Source: Pseudomonadota bacterium (GTDB taxonomy: Bacteria > Pseudomonadota > Alphaproteobacteria > JACQOE01). Taken from it: 33,584 nucleotides of DNA. The translations under genes and the position numbers were made by a program. Shown in pieces: positions 22,187 through 30,027 of this stretch (the first letter of the stretch is position 1; the number at the start of each line of letters is the position of its first letter). The stretch spans positions 1 to 33,584 of the forward strand of contig JACQOE010000054.1 of the NCBI GenBank assembly GCA_016202695.1, in the 5' to 3' direction. The notes beneath the pieces were generated by a model. The model was not told the origin of the DNA. It saw only the letters and a program-made list of their open reading frames with translations, and made no database searches.

Positions 22187-23813
22187 CCGACTTGGCGTAG
22201 GGCGAGACGTCGCGGATGTCGAGGTGGAGATGGAGGAGCGCGGGCCCGGGATGGGCGATCGCCTCCTCCAGTGCCGGCGCGAATTCCTCGGTCCGCCTGA
22301 CCGCCAGCGAGGCGACCCCGTAGCCCTTGCCCAGGGTGGCGAAGTCGGGGCTCTTGAGGCGGGTGCCGAAGTCCCAGTCGTCGCCGAACCGCTTGTGCTG
22401 GTGGACGATGATCGAGCCCCAGCAGTTGTTGTCGCAGACCAGGACCTTGATCGGCAGGTTCTCCTGCACCGCGGTCGCCACCTCGTGGCCGGTCATCAGG
22501 AAGCCGCCGTCGCCCACCCAGACGAAGACCGGTCGGGAGGGATCGGCGAGCGCCGCGCCCACGCCCCCGGGCACGCCGTAGCCCATGGCGCCGGAGACCG
22601 GGCCGAGATTGGTCCCCGGGCGGTTGAAGCGGTAGTAGCGGCCCACCCAGCGGCCGAAGGTGCCGGCGTCGGAGACCATCACCGAGTCGGCGGGGACGCG
22701 GGCGTTGAAGGCGGCGATCACCTTGGCCATGTCGACCGCGCCCTTGACCTCGATCTCGCCCGGCCTGGCGAAGGCGGCCTCGGCCGCGTGCACCGCGTCG
22801 CGCCAGGCGAGGCGCGCGGCCGACGGCTTGGCCACCGCCGCCGCCAGCGCCTTGAGCGCCGGCTTGACGTGCGAGCCCAGGGCGACGTCGGCCCGCCACG
22901 CGGCGAGGACGGCGGCGTCGGGATACACGCTCACCAGCTTCTGGTCGGGCCGGACCATGGTGTAGTCGGCGGTGGTGACGCTGTCGAAGCGCGTTCCCAT
23001 GCCGACGATCAGGTCGCACTCCTTGAGCGCCTTCTCCTGGAACGGCAACCGGTTGATCGAGAGATGGCCGAAGTGGGCGGGATGGTCGTTGGGGATCGCG
23101 TCCTGCTGGCGGTAGGCGGTGAGCACGCCGGCGCCGGACGCCTCGGCGAACGCCGCCAGCTCGGCGTTGGCGCCCTCGAAGTTCACCATCTCGCCGGCGA
23201 CGACGATCGGATGCCTGGCCCGGTCGATCAGCCGCGCCGCCTCGGCCACCGCCTCGGCGTCGGGGCCGGCGCGGACCGGCGCCGCCGGCCTGGGGATCGC
23301 CGGCTCGCCGGTCTCGCCGTCGAGCACGTCCTTGGAGACGGTCACCACCACCGGCCCGGGCCGGCCGCTCACCGCCAGGTCGAGGGCGCGGGCGGTGACG
23401 TCGGGGACCTCCTTGAACGAGAAGATCTCGAGCACCGCCTTGGCGATCGGCTGATACATGAGCTGGTAGTCGATCTCCTGGAACGCCTCGCGGCCCTTCA
23501 GGGGCCGGGGGATGTTGGCGATGAACAGCACCATCGGGCGCGAGCCCTGCATCGCCGTGTGCACGCCGATCGCGGCGTTGCACGCCCCAGGGCCGCGGCT
23601 GACGAACACCGCCGCCGGCTTGCGGCGCACCGCCGAATAGGCGTCGGCGGCGAAGGCGGCCGAGGACTCGAGGCGGATCGGCACCGAGCGGATCTTGTTC
23701 TGCACCCGGCTCAGGGCCTCGAGCACGGTGACGAAGGTGCCGCCGGCGACGAAGAAGAGGGTGTCGATCCCGCGCGAGATCAAGGTCGCGACCAGGGCTT
23801 CACCACCGTTCAT
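22179..23813 (-). CDS. ThDP-dependent enzyme (acetolactate synthase / 2-oxoacid decarboxylase family)
   Basis: The protein has 544 residues, the three-domain size of the family. The N-terminal Pyr domain (about 1-170) has the catalytic E49 in PIRLESSAAFAADAYS and SRGPGACNA. The middle domain (about 190-320) has IDRARHPIVVAGEM. The C-terminal PP domain has GDG (434-436) and NN (462-463), the ThDP/Mg2+ motif. It would decarboxylate a 2-oxoacid or join two of them; with no small subunit gene nearby it is probably not the biosynthetic acetolactate synthase. AAGGAG lies 8 bases before the ATG. The two MmgE/PrpD genes lie upstream, separated by a strong hairpin, so it may have its own promoter. Confidence 0.88.
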   Translation of the reverse strand: MNGGEALVATLISRGIDTLFFVAGGTFVTVLEALSRVQNKIRSVPIRLESSAAFAADAYSAVRRKPAAVFVSRGPGACNAAIGVHTAMQGSRPMVLFIANIPRPLKGREAFQEIDYQLMYQPIAKAVLEIFSFKEVPDVTARALDLAVSGRPGPVVVTVSKDVLDGETGEPAIPRPAAPVRAGPDAEAVAEAARLIDRARHPIVVAGEMVNFEGANAELAAFAEASGAGVLTAYRQQDAIPNDHPAHFGHLSINRLPFQEKALKECDLIVGMGTRFDSVTTADYTMVRPDQKLVSVYPDAAVLAAWRADVALGSHVKPALKALAAAVAKPSAARLAWRDAVHAAEAAFARPGEIEVKGAVDMAKVIAAFNARVPADSVMVSDAGTFGRWVGRYYRFNRPGTNLGPVSGAMGYGVPGGVGAALADPSRPVFVWVGDGGFLMTGHEVATAVQENLPIKVLVCDNNCWGSIIVHQHKRFGDDWDFGTRLKSPDFATLGKGYGVASLAVRRTEEFAPALEEAIAHPGPALLHLHLDIRDVSPYAKSVR

Positions 23814-23869
23814 CGGAGTGCTCCTTGTTTCTGCTGAAGGGCGCCGGGCGAAGGGCCGCGCCGGCGCCG

Positions 23870-23899
23870 AGTCTAGCGCGGATTTCGCGCCCGGGTCAC
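23870..23899 (-). promoter_or_regulatory. Candidate promoter of the ThDP enzyme gene
   Basis: On the minus strand GTGACC (23894-23899), an 18-base spacer and TAGACT (23870-23875) lie 57 bases before the ATG. A 7-bp inverted repeat (23840-23846 and 23862-23868) lies in the leader. Weak but the only candidate in the 137-base gap. Confidence 0.35.
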
Positions 23900-23912
23900 G
23901 GCCGCGAAGCGG

Positions 23913-23945
23913 CCCGCCCGGCGGCGCGGCCGGCCGCCGGGCGGG
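23913..23945 (-). terminator. Strong hairpin downstream of the MmgE/PrpD pair
   Basis: CCCGCCCGGCGGC (23913-23925) and GCCGCCGGGCGGG (23933-23945) form a perfect 13-bp stem with a 7-base loop, 5 bases past the stop codon of the 23951-25333 gene. No T-run follows, but its position and stability suggest a terminator or RNA 3'-end protection. Confidence 0.55.
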
Positions 23946-23950
23946 GCGGC

Positions 23951-25333
23951 TCAGCCGCCGGCCGAGAGCCGCGGGCGAAGCTCGCGCACGTCGGCGATCC
24001 GCTCGATCGACCAGATCGCCTCGACGAGCTCGCGGGTGCGGCGCTCGCCGAAGGCGGGGGCGATCAGCGCCGTCGCCTTCTCGGCCACCTGCTCGCGGCT
24101 CATCGGCCGGTCCTTGGTGCCGAGCACGGCGGGCGTGTGGTGCTTGAGCTCGCGCCCGTCGGCGGTGGTGATCTCGACGGTCGCGGTTCGCCGCGGCATC
24201 AGCTTCTGCAGCTCGTCGTCGCGGATCAGCTCGATCTTCGCCTTCTCGGCCAGGATCGCCGGGTCCTTCATGCGGGCGAAGTCGTGGGCGGCGGCGAAGG
24301 AGACGTCGCCGTCGATGAGCGCGATCGCGAGCACGTGGTGGAGGTTGATGTTGGGGCTGTTGCGGCCGTCGACGATCACCGCGTCGCGGGCCGGGAGCCG
24401 CGCCCTCACGCGCTTGACCTTGGCCGGCGCAAGCCCGTGCTCGCGGCGCAGCTGCAGGAGCGATTCGAGGGCGGCGTGGATCGGCGATCCCACCCACCAC
24501 TTCTTGATGTTGGAGTCCATGATCTCGAAGCGCCGGCCGAGATCGCGGGTCAGCTCCGAGGGGTCGGGCCGGCTCGAGAAGATGTCGAGGAAGCTCCGCG
24601 GCTTCTGCGCGAAGACGTCGGGGTTGGCGGTGAAGCCGGCGGCGACCATGGCCGCCGCCGCGTAGCCGTCGCGCGACGACATCCCGCCCATGAAGAACGA
24701 GGCCTCGACATGCTCGAGGTCGCCGTACCAGGTCTCCAGGCCCGAGGTCTGCTGGGCGGCATAGGCGAGGAGATAGCGCGCCTGGGTCTGATCGAGCCCG
24801 GCGAGCGCGCCCGCCGCCGCCGCCGCGCCCCACTGCTGGCCGATCGGCTGCGGCCCGAAGCCGCGGTCCTCGAGCTGGGCCAGGCCGAGCGCGGGCGTCA
24901 GGCGGCAGCCGATGTCGTAGCCGAGCGCGATCGCGCGCAGGAGCGCCTCGCCCGAGCGGCCCTCGCGCTCGGCCATGGCCAGCGCGGAGGGGATCATCCC
25001 CGCCCCCGGGTGGGTGCGCGAGCGGGCGTGCACGTCGTCGGTTTCGTCGGCGCGGGCGGTCATGCCGTTGGCGAAGGCGGCATTCAGCCCGTTGGTGAGG
25101 AGGTCGGTCCCCACCACCAGCGCCTCGGGGGAGCCGCCCATCGCCCGCACCATCTCGACCGCGATCCGCCCCGGCTTGAGCGGCAGGCCCGAGATCATGC
25201 AGGCGAGGGTGTCGAGGAGGCAGTGCCTGGTCTTCTCCGCCGCCTCCGGCGGCAGCGGCCTCTCCAGCGCCCCGGCGATGTAGGCGGTGATCTCGCGCAT
25301 CAGGGGCGTCATCTCGCGGGGCGGGGTGGTCAT
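23951..25333 (-). CDS. MmgE/PrpD family protein (paralogue A)
   Basis: The protein has 460 residues. Family motifs are ADETDDVHARSRTHPGAG (about 95-112, the D...H...HP active-site loop), YDIGCRL, and the lid motif IKKWWVGSPIHAAL (276-289) with H286 at the conserved active-site His. The end RIADVRELRP resembles the paralogue that ends 28 bases upstream. AAGGAGG lies about 6 bases before the ATG. The family contains dehydratases, a decarboxylase and an epimerase of di- and tricarboxylic acids; the particular substrate cannot be told. The product would be cytoplasmic and dimeric, as known for the family. Confidence 0.88.
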   Translation of the reverse strand: MTTPPREMTPLMREITAYIAGALERPLPPEAAEKTRHCLLDTLACMISGLPLKPGRIAVEMVRAMGGSPEALVVGTDLLTNGLNAAFANGMTARADETDDVHARSRTHPGAGMIPSALAMAEREGRSGEALLRAIALGYDIGCRLTPALGLAQLEDRGFGPQPIGQQWGAAAAAGALAGLDQTQARYLLAYAAQQTSGLETWYGDLEHVEASFFMGGMSSRDGYAAAAMVAAGFTANPDVFAQKPRSFLDIFSSRPDPSELTRDLGRRFEIMDSNIKKWWVGSPIHAALESLLQLRREHGLAPAKVKRVRARLPARDAVIVDGRNSPNINLHHVLAIALIDGDVSFAAAHDFARMKDPAILAEKAKIELIRDDELQKLMPRRTATVEITTADGRELKHHTPAVLGTKDRPMSREQVAEKATALIAPAFGERRTRELVEAIWSIERIADVRELRPRLSAGG

Positions 25334-25361
25334 CCGGTCCTCCTTCGCCGCCAGGCGGCGG

Positions 25362-26726
25362 TCAGGCTTCGAGCAGCGGGCGAAGCTCGCAGGCGCTCTT
25401 CAGTCCCTCGATCCGCCAGATCGCTTCAGCGAGCCGGCGGGCACGGTCGGCGCCCAATACCGGCGCGATCAGGTCGAGGGCCTTGGCCTCGACCTCGGCG
25501 CGCGGCATCGGGTTGTCGGGGGTGCCGCGGACCACGTCGACGCGCCGGCGCAGGCGCCGGCCGTCGCCGGTCTCGACCTCGACGATCGCCTGCCGGCGGG
25601 GAAGCTCGGGGGTGGCGACGAGGCGGACCCGCTTGCGCACCGCGTTGAGGGTCGGATCGGCGACGCGCGACTCGTCGTGCGAGGCGGCGAAGGTGACGGT
25701 GCCGTCGACGAGCATCAGGGCGAGGAGGTGCTGGAGGCAGATGTCGGGGATGGCGCGGTCGTCGACCACGTGCGCCTCCTGGTCGGAGAGGATGGCGGTG
25801 ATGCCGGCGACGTTCCCGGGCTTGAGCCCGTGCTCGACGATCAGCGCCTGGAGCGCGTCCAGCGGCGCCTGGATCGGCGAGCCCACCGACCATTTCTTGA
25901 TGTTGGTGTGGAGGATCTCGTAGCGGATTCCCAGGCCGCGGACGAACGCCCCGGGGTCCTCGGCCTTGTAGGCGAAGAGGAAGTTCCGCACCCCCAAGAA
26001 CACGTCCTCGAGGCCGGTGAAGCCGAAGGCCACCAGCGCCGCCGCCTGCACCCCGGCCTGGGCGGTCATGCCGGCGAAGTCGAACGCCTTCTCGATGTGC
26101 TCCTCGTCGCGCACCCAGCAGTTCACGCCCGACGCCTGCTGGGCGGTGTAGGAGAGGAGATAGCGCACCCGGCGCCGGTCGAGCCCGGCCAGCGCCCCGG
26201 CCGCGGCGGCGGCGCCGAACAGCGGGGCGAAGCTGTGGGTCGAGTGGCCGGCGTCGTAGAACTGGCTCACGCCGAGGGCGAGGTTGGTGCGCGCGCCGAT
26301 GTCGTAGCCGAGCGCCACCGCCTTGAGGAGCGCCTCGCCGGCGCGGCCCTCGCGCTCGGCCATGGCCAGCGCCGCCGGCACCACCCCGCAGCCGAGATGG
26401 GCGCGCGAGGCCTTGTGCGAGTCGTCGGTCTCGTCGGCGTGCGCCGAGATGCCGTTGGCGAGCGCGGCGTTGACCGCGGTGGTGACGATCTTGCTTCCCG
26501 CCACCAGCGCCTCGGGCCGGCCGCCGAGGGTCTCGACGTAGCGGAGCGCGAGCGCCCCGGGCTTGAGCCGCGAGCCGGAGACGATCGCGGCCAGGGTGTC
26601 GAGGAGGTGGTGCTTCGTCTTCTCGGCCACCTCCTCGGGCAATGGTCTTCCCAGCGCCTCGGCGATGTAGGCGGAGAGCGCCTCCATCAGGCCCGAGACC
26701 GCCGGCGCGGCGGCGGGGGCGCTCAT
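25362..26726 (-). CDS. MmgE/PrpD family protein (paralogue B)
   Basis: The protein has 454 residues and is clearly similar to paralogue A along its length (AEALGRPLPEEVAEKTKHHL, HADETDDSHKASRAHLGCG, ALAMAEREGRAGEALLKAVA). It differs where the family is usually conserved: the HP of the active-site loop reads H110-L111, and the lid motif IKKWSVGSPIQAPL has Q286 where paralogue A has His. This suggests changed chemistry, a changed substrate, or a non-catalytic subunit. Its start codon overlaps the stop of the GST gene by 4 bases (ATGA), so translation of the two is probably coupled. An earlier upstream frame belongs to the GST gene and is rejected. Confidence 0.87.
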   Translation of the reverse strand: MSAPAAAPAVSGLMEALSAYIAEALGRPLPEEVAEKTKHHLLDTLAAIVSGSRLKPGALALRYVETLGGRPEALVAGSKIVTTAVNAALANGISAHADETDDSHKASRAHLGCGVVPAALAMAEREGRAGEALLKAVALGYDIGARTNLALGVSQFYDAGHSTHSFAPLFGAAAAAGALAGLDRRRVRYLLSYTAQQASGVNCWVRDEEHIEKAFDFAGMTAQAGVQAAALVAFGFTGLEDVFLGVRNFLFAYKAEDPGAFVRGLGIRYEILHTNIKKWSVGSPIQAPLDALQALIVEHGLKPGNVAGITAILSDQEAHVVDDRAIPDICLQHLLALMLVDGTVTFAASHDESRVADPTLNAVRKRVRLVATPELPRRQAIVEVETGDGRRLRRRVDVVRGTPDNPMPRAEVEAKALDLIAPVLGADRARRLAEAIWRIEGLKSACELRPLLEA

Positions 26727-27343
26727 GTGATCGGGATCATCACGTGCTCGCGGTAGGCCGGCCGGCCGCTGAGCCGGTCGTACCAGGCGCGCAGACTGGG
26801 AAGGTCGGGCCGCTCGAGCGCCATCCCGAACCAGCGGTAGGCGATGATGCCGAGCGGGATGTCGCCCATGCTGAGGGAGTCGCCGGCGACGAATCGCCGG
26901 GCCTTGAGGTGGGCGTCGAGGATGCGGAGCTTGTCGCCCAGCTCCCTGGTCGCCTTGGCGACCGCGGCCATGTCGCGCTTCTCCGGCGGGGTGCGCACGA
27001 GGTTGATGAAGATCGGGCGCATGAGGGGGGCGACCGTGGAGAGGTGCCAGTCCATCCAGCGGTCGGCCTCGCCCCGCCTGGCGGGGTCGGTCGGCCACAG
27101 GCTCCCGGCCCCGTGCTTGGCCGAGAGGTAGCGCACGATCGAGCACGACTCCCACTGCACGTAGCCGTCGTCGACGATGGTGGGGACGAGGCCGTTGGGG
27201 TTGAGCGCCAGGTACTCGGGGGTGTCGTTCCTGCCGAACGGTCCGCCGATGTCCTCGCGCTCGAACCTGAGCTTCAGCTCGCCGCAGCACCAGAGCACGT
27301 TCTGCACGTTCGAGGATGTCTTGCGTCCCAGGATCTTCAGCAT
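26723..27343 (-). CDS. Glutathione S-transferase (GstB-like)
   Basis: The protein has 206 residues. The thioredoxin-fold N-terminal domain (about 1-80) has LGRKTSSNVQNVLWCC with S10 as the likely thiolate-stabilising residue, NPNGLVPTIVDD with the cis-Pro, and ESCSIVRYL. The helical domain has EADRWMDW, LVRTPPEKRD and GDSLSMGDI, and the chain ends HVMIPIT. WMDW, VRTPPE-RD and VMIP are shared with E. coli GstB as I recall it. It may conjugate, isomerise or dehalogenate a substrate with glutathione. AAGGAGG precedes the ATG. It is followed with a 4-base overlap by paralogue B, so it is probably part of the same catabolic operon rather than a general detoxifying enzyme. Confidence 0.9.
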   Translation of the reverse strand: MLKILGRKTSSNVQNVLWCCGELKLRFEREDIGGPFGRNDTPEYLALNPNGLVPTIVDDGYVQWESCSIVRYLSAKHGAGSLWPTDPARRGEADRWMDWHLSTVAPLMRPIFINLVRTPPEKRDMAAVAKATRELGDKLRILDAHLKARRFVAGDSLSMGDIPLGIIAYRWFGMALERPDLPSLRAWYDRLSGRPAYREHVMIPIT

Positions 27344-27372
27344 CGCGCTCTCCTCCTTCGGGCCGAGGCTGC

Positions 27373-27402
27373 TGGATAGAGGGAGGATCGCACCCGAGTC
27401 AA
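27373..27402 (-). promoter_or_regulatory. Candidate promoter for the GST-MmgE/PrpD operon
   Basis: On the minus strand TTGACT (27397-27402), overlapping the MFS stop codon, an 18-base spacer and TATCCA (27373-27378). The leader would be about 23 bases. The -35 is good, the -10 weak; the 55-base gap would also allow read-through from the MFS gene. Confidence 0.4.
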
Positions 27403-28637
27403 GGCCGCCCCGGGGGCGGAAGCGGCGGCCGCGTGGCCGGCCCGCCGCCCGGCGCGAGGCGCGCCCGCGCCTCGGGGCGGAAGAGGCGGAGCGCGGCGGC
27501 GAGGGCGACCAGGGCAAGGAGGCCGAAGCCGGTGGCGTAGGTCCCGGTGAGCCAGATGAGGAGCGAGAACAGCGCCGGGGCGATCACGGTCACGAGCGAG
27601 AAGACGAAGACCGAGCCTCCGGTCACGTTGGCGGCGCGGCCGGTCGGCGCCAGCCGGCCGAGCTCGGAGAGGTAGATGCCGTTCCAGCCGATGGCGGTGA
27701 CGCCGGCGACGGCGCACAGCACGAGGAGGCCGGCGAGCGGCCAGGCGGGCGAGACGAGGGCGAGCCCGAAGTCGGCCGCGGCCATCGCCATCCCCAGCCC
27801 GGCGAGCACCGCCCGGGTCGAGCCGACGACGTCGGCGAGCACGCCCCAGGCGACCCGGCCGAGGCTGCCGGCGATCTGCGCCACGGTGAGCGCGAGCCCG
27901 GCGGTGACGTAAGGAAGCCCGATCTCGCCCGCGAGGTAGGCGACCAGGAAGGTGCCCAGGCACCACTGCACCGCGCCGAAGGCCGAGGCCGTGACCGTGA
28001 CCTCGCGCAGCGACGGCGAGGCGAGCACGAGGCGGACCGCGGCCAATACCTCGACCGCCGAGAAGCGGGTCGAGCGGTCGCGGCTGGCGTCGAGCGGCCG
28101 GTGCAGGGGGTGGATGAGGGCAGCGAGCCCGAGGCAGAGGAGGGCGACGCTATAGAGCCCCGCCCGCCAGCCGAAGGCGACGGCCATCGCCGGCACCAGC
28201 GCCCCGGCCAGGGCGCTGCCCAGCGGCACCGCGCTCTGGGTGAGGCCGAAGGTGAAGGAGAGCAGGCGGCGGGGCGTGAACCGCATCAGCAGCTCCGAGC
28301 CCGAGGGCGTGATCGGCCCCAGCCCGAGGCCGAGGCTGAAGGCGGCGAGCAGCATCAGCCACGGGACGCCGAAGGCGGCGAGGGCGAGCGAGAGGCCGCC
28401 GGCGACCAGCCCCGCCTGCATCACCCGCACCCCGCCCAGCCGGGCGACCAGCGGCCCGGCCGAGGGTGAGCCGATCATGGTGCCGAGGAAGGCGCAGGAG
28501 GAGATGAAGCCGACCGCGCTCGCCTCGAAGCCCACGTCCCTGGCCGCCGCCGGGGCGGCGACCTGGACGGTGAGAAACGCCGCCGAGCCCATCATGCGGA
28601 CCGACAGGAAGGTGCTCGCGGGGACGAGGAAGTGCAT
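27399..28637 (-). CDS. MFS transporter
   Basis: The protein has 412 residues with about 12 hydrophobic segments, the standard major facilitator size. The first helix begins near residue 5, the loop 2-3 motif region reads GPLVARLGGVR (about 62-72), and the central loop (about 188-205, HRPLDASRDRSTRF) separates the halves. No Shine-Dalgarno is clear before the ATG at 28637; the Met-Met about 15 residues later is an alternative start but would lose the first helix. The gene lies just upstream of the GST and MmgE/PrpD genes on the same strand, so it may import their substrate. It is not close to the two Fsr-like carriers at 28770-31260. The transported compound is unknown. Confidence 0.85.
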   Translation of the reverse strand: MHFLVPASTFLSVRMMGSAAFLTVQVAAPAAARDVGFEASAVGFISSCAFLGTMIGSPSAGPLVARLGGVRVMQAGLVAGGLSLALAAFGVPWLMLLAAFSLGLGLGPITPSGSELLMRFTPRRLLSFTFGLTQSAVPLGSALAGALVPAMAVAFGWRAGLYSVALLCLGLAALIHPLHRPLDASRDRSTRFSAVEVLAAVRLVLASPSLREVTVTASAFGAVQWCLGTFLVAYLAGEIGLPYVTAGLALTVAQIAGSLGRVAWGVLADVVGSTRAVLAGLGMAMAAADFGLALVSPAWPLAGLLVLCAVAGVTAIGWNGIYLSELGRLAPTGRAANVTGGSVFVFSLVTVIAPALFSLLIWLTGTYATGFGLLALVALAAALRLFRPEARARLAPGGGPATRPPLPPPGRP

Positions 28638-28704
28638 GGCGGCGCGGGAGGTTGGCCGCGCGGGCGGCCGGGTGGGGATGGCGATGCCCCCTTTTCTATT
28701 CCTG

Positions 28705-28733
28705 TTCTACGCGGCGGGAAAGTTCGCTAATGT
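28705..28733 (+). promoter_or_regulatory. Candidate promoter of the tandem MFS operon
   Basis: TTCTAC (28705-28710), a 17-base spacer and TAATGT (28728-28733) lie 36 bases before the ATG at 28770, inside the 132-base divergent gap. The stretch 28686-28735 is markedly AT-richer than its surroundings. Confidence 0.35.
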
Positions 28734-28769
28734 CGGCGCCGGCGACGGGGGGGCGGGACGGCACGGGCG

Positions 28770-30023
28770 ATGACTGCGGGCGCGGCGACGGCGCTGGCCG
28801 ACTACCGGGTGATGGGGGCCATCGGCTCGGGGCATTTCCTCAGCCACTTCTTCCTCCTCTGCCTGCCGCCGCTCTTTCCCCTGATCAAGGACGAGTTCGG
28901 CGTCTCCTATGCCGCCCTCGGCCTGGCGGTGACGCTCCTGAACACCTTCACCGGGCTCGGGCAGGTGCCGGTCGGGTTCCTGGTCGATCGGCTGGGGGCG
29001 CGCCGCCTCCTGCTCGGCGGGATGACGATCCTCTCGCTCTCCATCGCCCTGATCGGGTTCACCTCCTCCTACCCGGCGCTGCTGGCGCTCGCCTGCTTGG
29101 CCGGGCTCGGCAACGCCGTCTTTCATCCCGCCGACTACGCCATCCTCTCGGCCTCGGTCAACGAGGGCCGGATCGGCCGCGCCTTCGGCGTGCACATGCT
29201 GGGCGGCAGCGTCGGCTTCGCCGCCGCGCCGACGGTGATCGTGCTCCTGGCCTCGCTCTGGGACTGGCGGACCGGGCTCCTGGCCGCCGGGCTCGCCGGG
29301 CTCGCCGTCACCGCCGCCGTCGGCTCGCAGTCCGGGGTGATGCGCGACGAGGGTCACGCCCGCGCCCGGGATCCGGGGCGGGGGGAGGGCGGCAAGGGGG
29401 CCGCGGGAGGGGCGCCGGCCGCCGGGCGCGCCGGGCTCCTCAGCCTGCCGGTGCTCCTTTTCTTCCTCTTCTTCCTCGCCGCCGCGCTCAACAGCCAGGG
29501 CCTGCAGGCGTTCCTGGTGACCGGGCTGGTGCAGCTCCATGCGACTCCGCTCGCGGCGGCGAACGGGGCGCTGACCGCGTACCTCGTCGGCGGCGTCGCC
29601 GGCACGGCCGCGGGCGGGGTGCTCGCCGACCGCACCCGCCGGCACACGCTGGTGACGCTGGTCTCGATGTTGGCGACGGCGGCGTTCCTGCTGGCGATCG
29701 GGACCGTCGACCTCGGCGCCGTCGGGCTCACCGCGGCGACGGCCGCCGCCGGCTTCCTGCAGGGGCTCTACCGGCCCTCGCGCGACATGCTGGTGCGGGC
29801 GATCACGCCCCCGGGCTCGATGGGCCGGGTGTTCGGCTTCGTCTCCTCCGGGCTGCACCTGGGCGGCACCGTCGCCCCCGTGCTCTTCGGCTGGATCATC
29901 GACCTCGGGCGCCCGGAGATGGTGTTCCTGGTCCTGGCCGCGATCCTGGCGCTCTCCTGCCTCACCCTTCTCGGCGCCGGGCGGGGGGAGCGGCCCGCGG
30001 CGGCGGCGCGCCCGGCGGAGTGA
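28770..30023 (+). CDS. MFS transporter (Fsr-like, copy 1)
   Basis: The protein has 417 residues with 12 predicted membrane helices. It opens DYRVMGAIGSGHFLSHFFLL and has the motif-A-like GFLVDRLGARRLLLGG and the FHPADYAILSASVNEGRIGR stretch. These are typical of the fosmidomycin-resistance-like branch of MFS. The central loop is long and low-complexity (about 188-220, Gly/Ala/Arg-rich). The next gene starts 4 bases after its stop and is a clear paralogue. It probably exports or imports a small organic anion. The ATG at 28770 has only a weak Shine-Dalgarno. Confidence 0.88.
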   Translation: MTAGAATALADYRVMGAIGSGHFLSHFFLLCLPPLFPLIKDEFGVSYAALGLAVTLLNTFTGLGQVPVGFLVDRLGARRLLLGGMTILSLSIALIGFTSSYPALLALACLAGLGNAVFHPADYAILSASVNEGRIGRAFGVHMLGGSVGFAAAPTVIVLLASLWDWRTGLLAAGLAGLAVTAAVGSQSGVMRDEGHARARDPGRGEGGKGAAGGAPAAGRAGLLSLPVLLFFLFFLAAALNSQGLQAFLVTGLVQLHATPLAAANGALTAYLVGGVAGTAAGGVLADRTRRHTLVTLVSMLATAAFLLAIGTVDLGAVGLTAATAAAGFLQGLYRPSRDMLVRAITPPGSMGRVFGFVSSGLHLGGTVAPVLFGWIIDLGRPEMVFLVLAAILALSCLTLLGAGRGERPAAAARPAE

Positions 30024-30027
30024 GGAG

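Noticed and set aside
23814..24833. N-terminal extension fusing the ThDP enzyme to an open frame through paralogue A
   Set aside because: The extension is an out-of-frame shadow of the MmgE/PrpD gene; the ATG at 23813 has AAGGAG and begins the Pyr domain.
26727..27290. N-terminal extension of MmgE/PrpD paralogue B
   Set aside because: It overlaps the GST gene in another frame and shows no domain; the ATGA overlap marks the true start.
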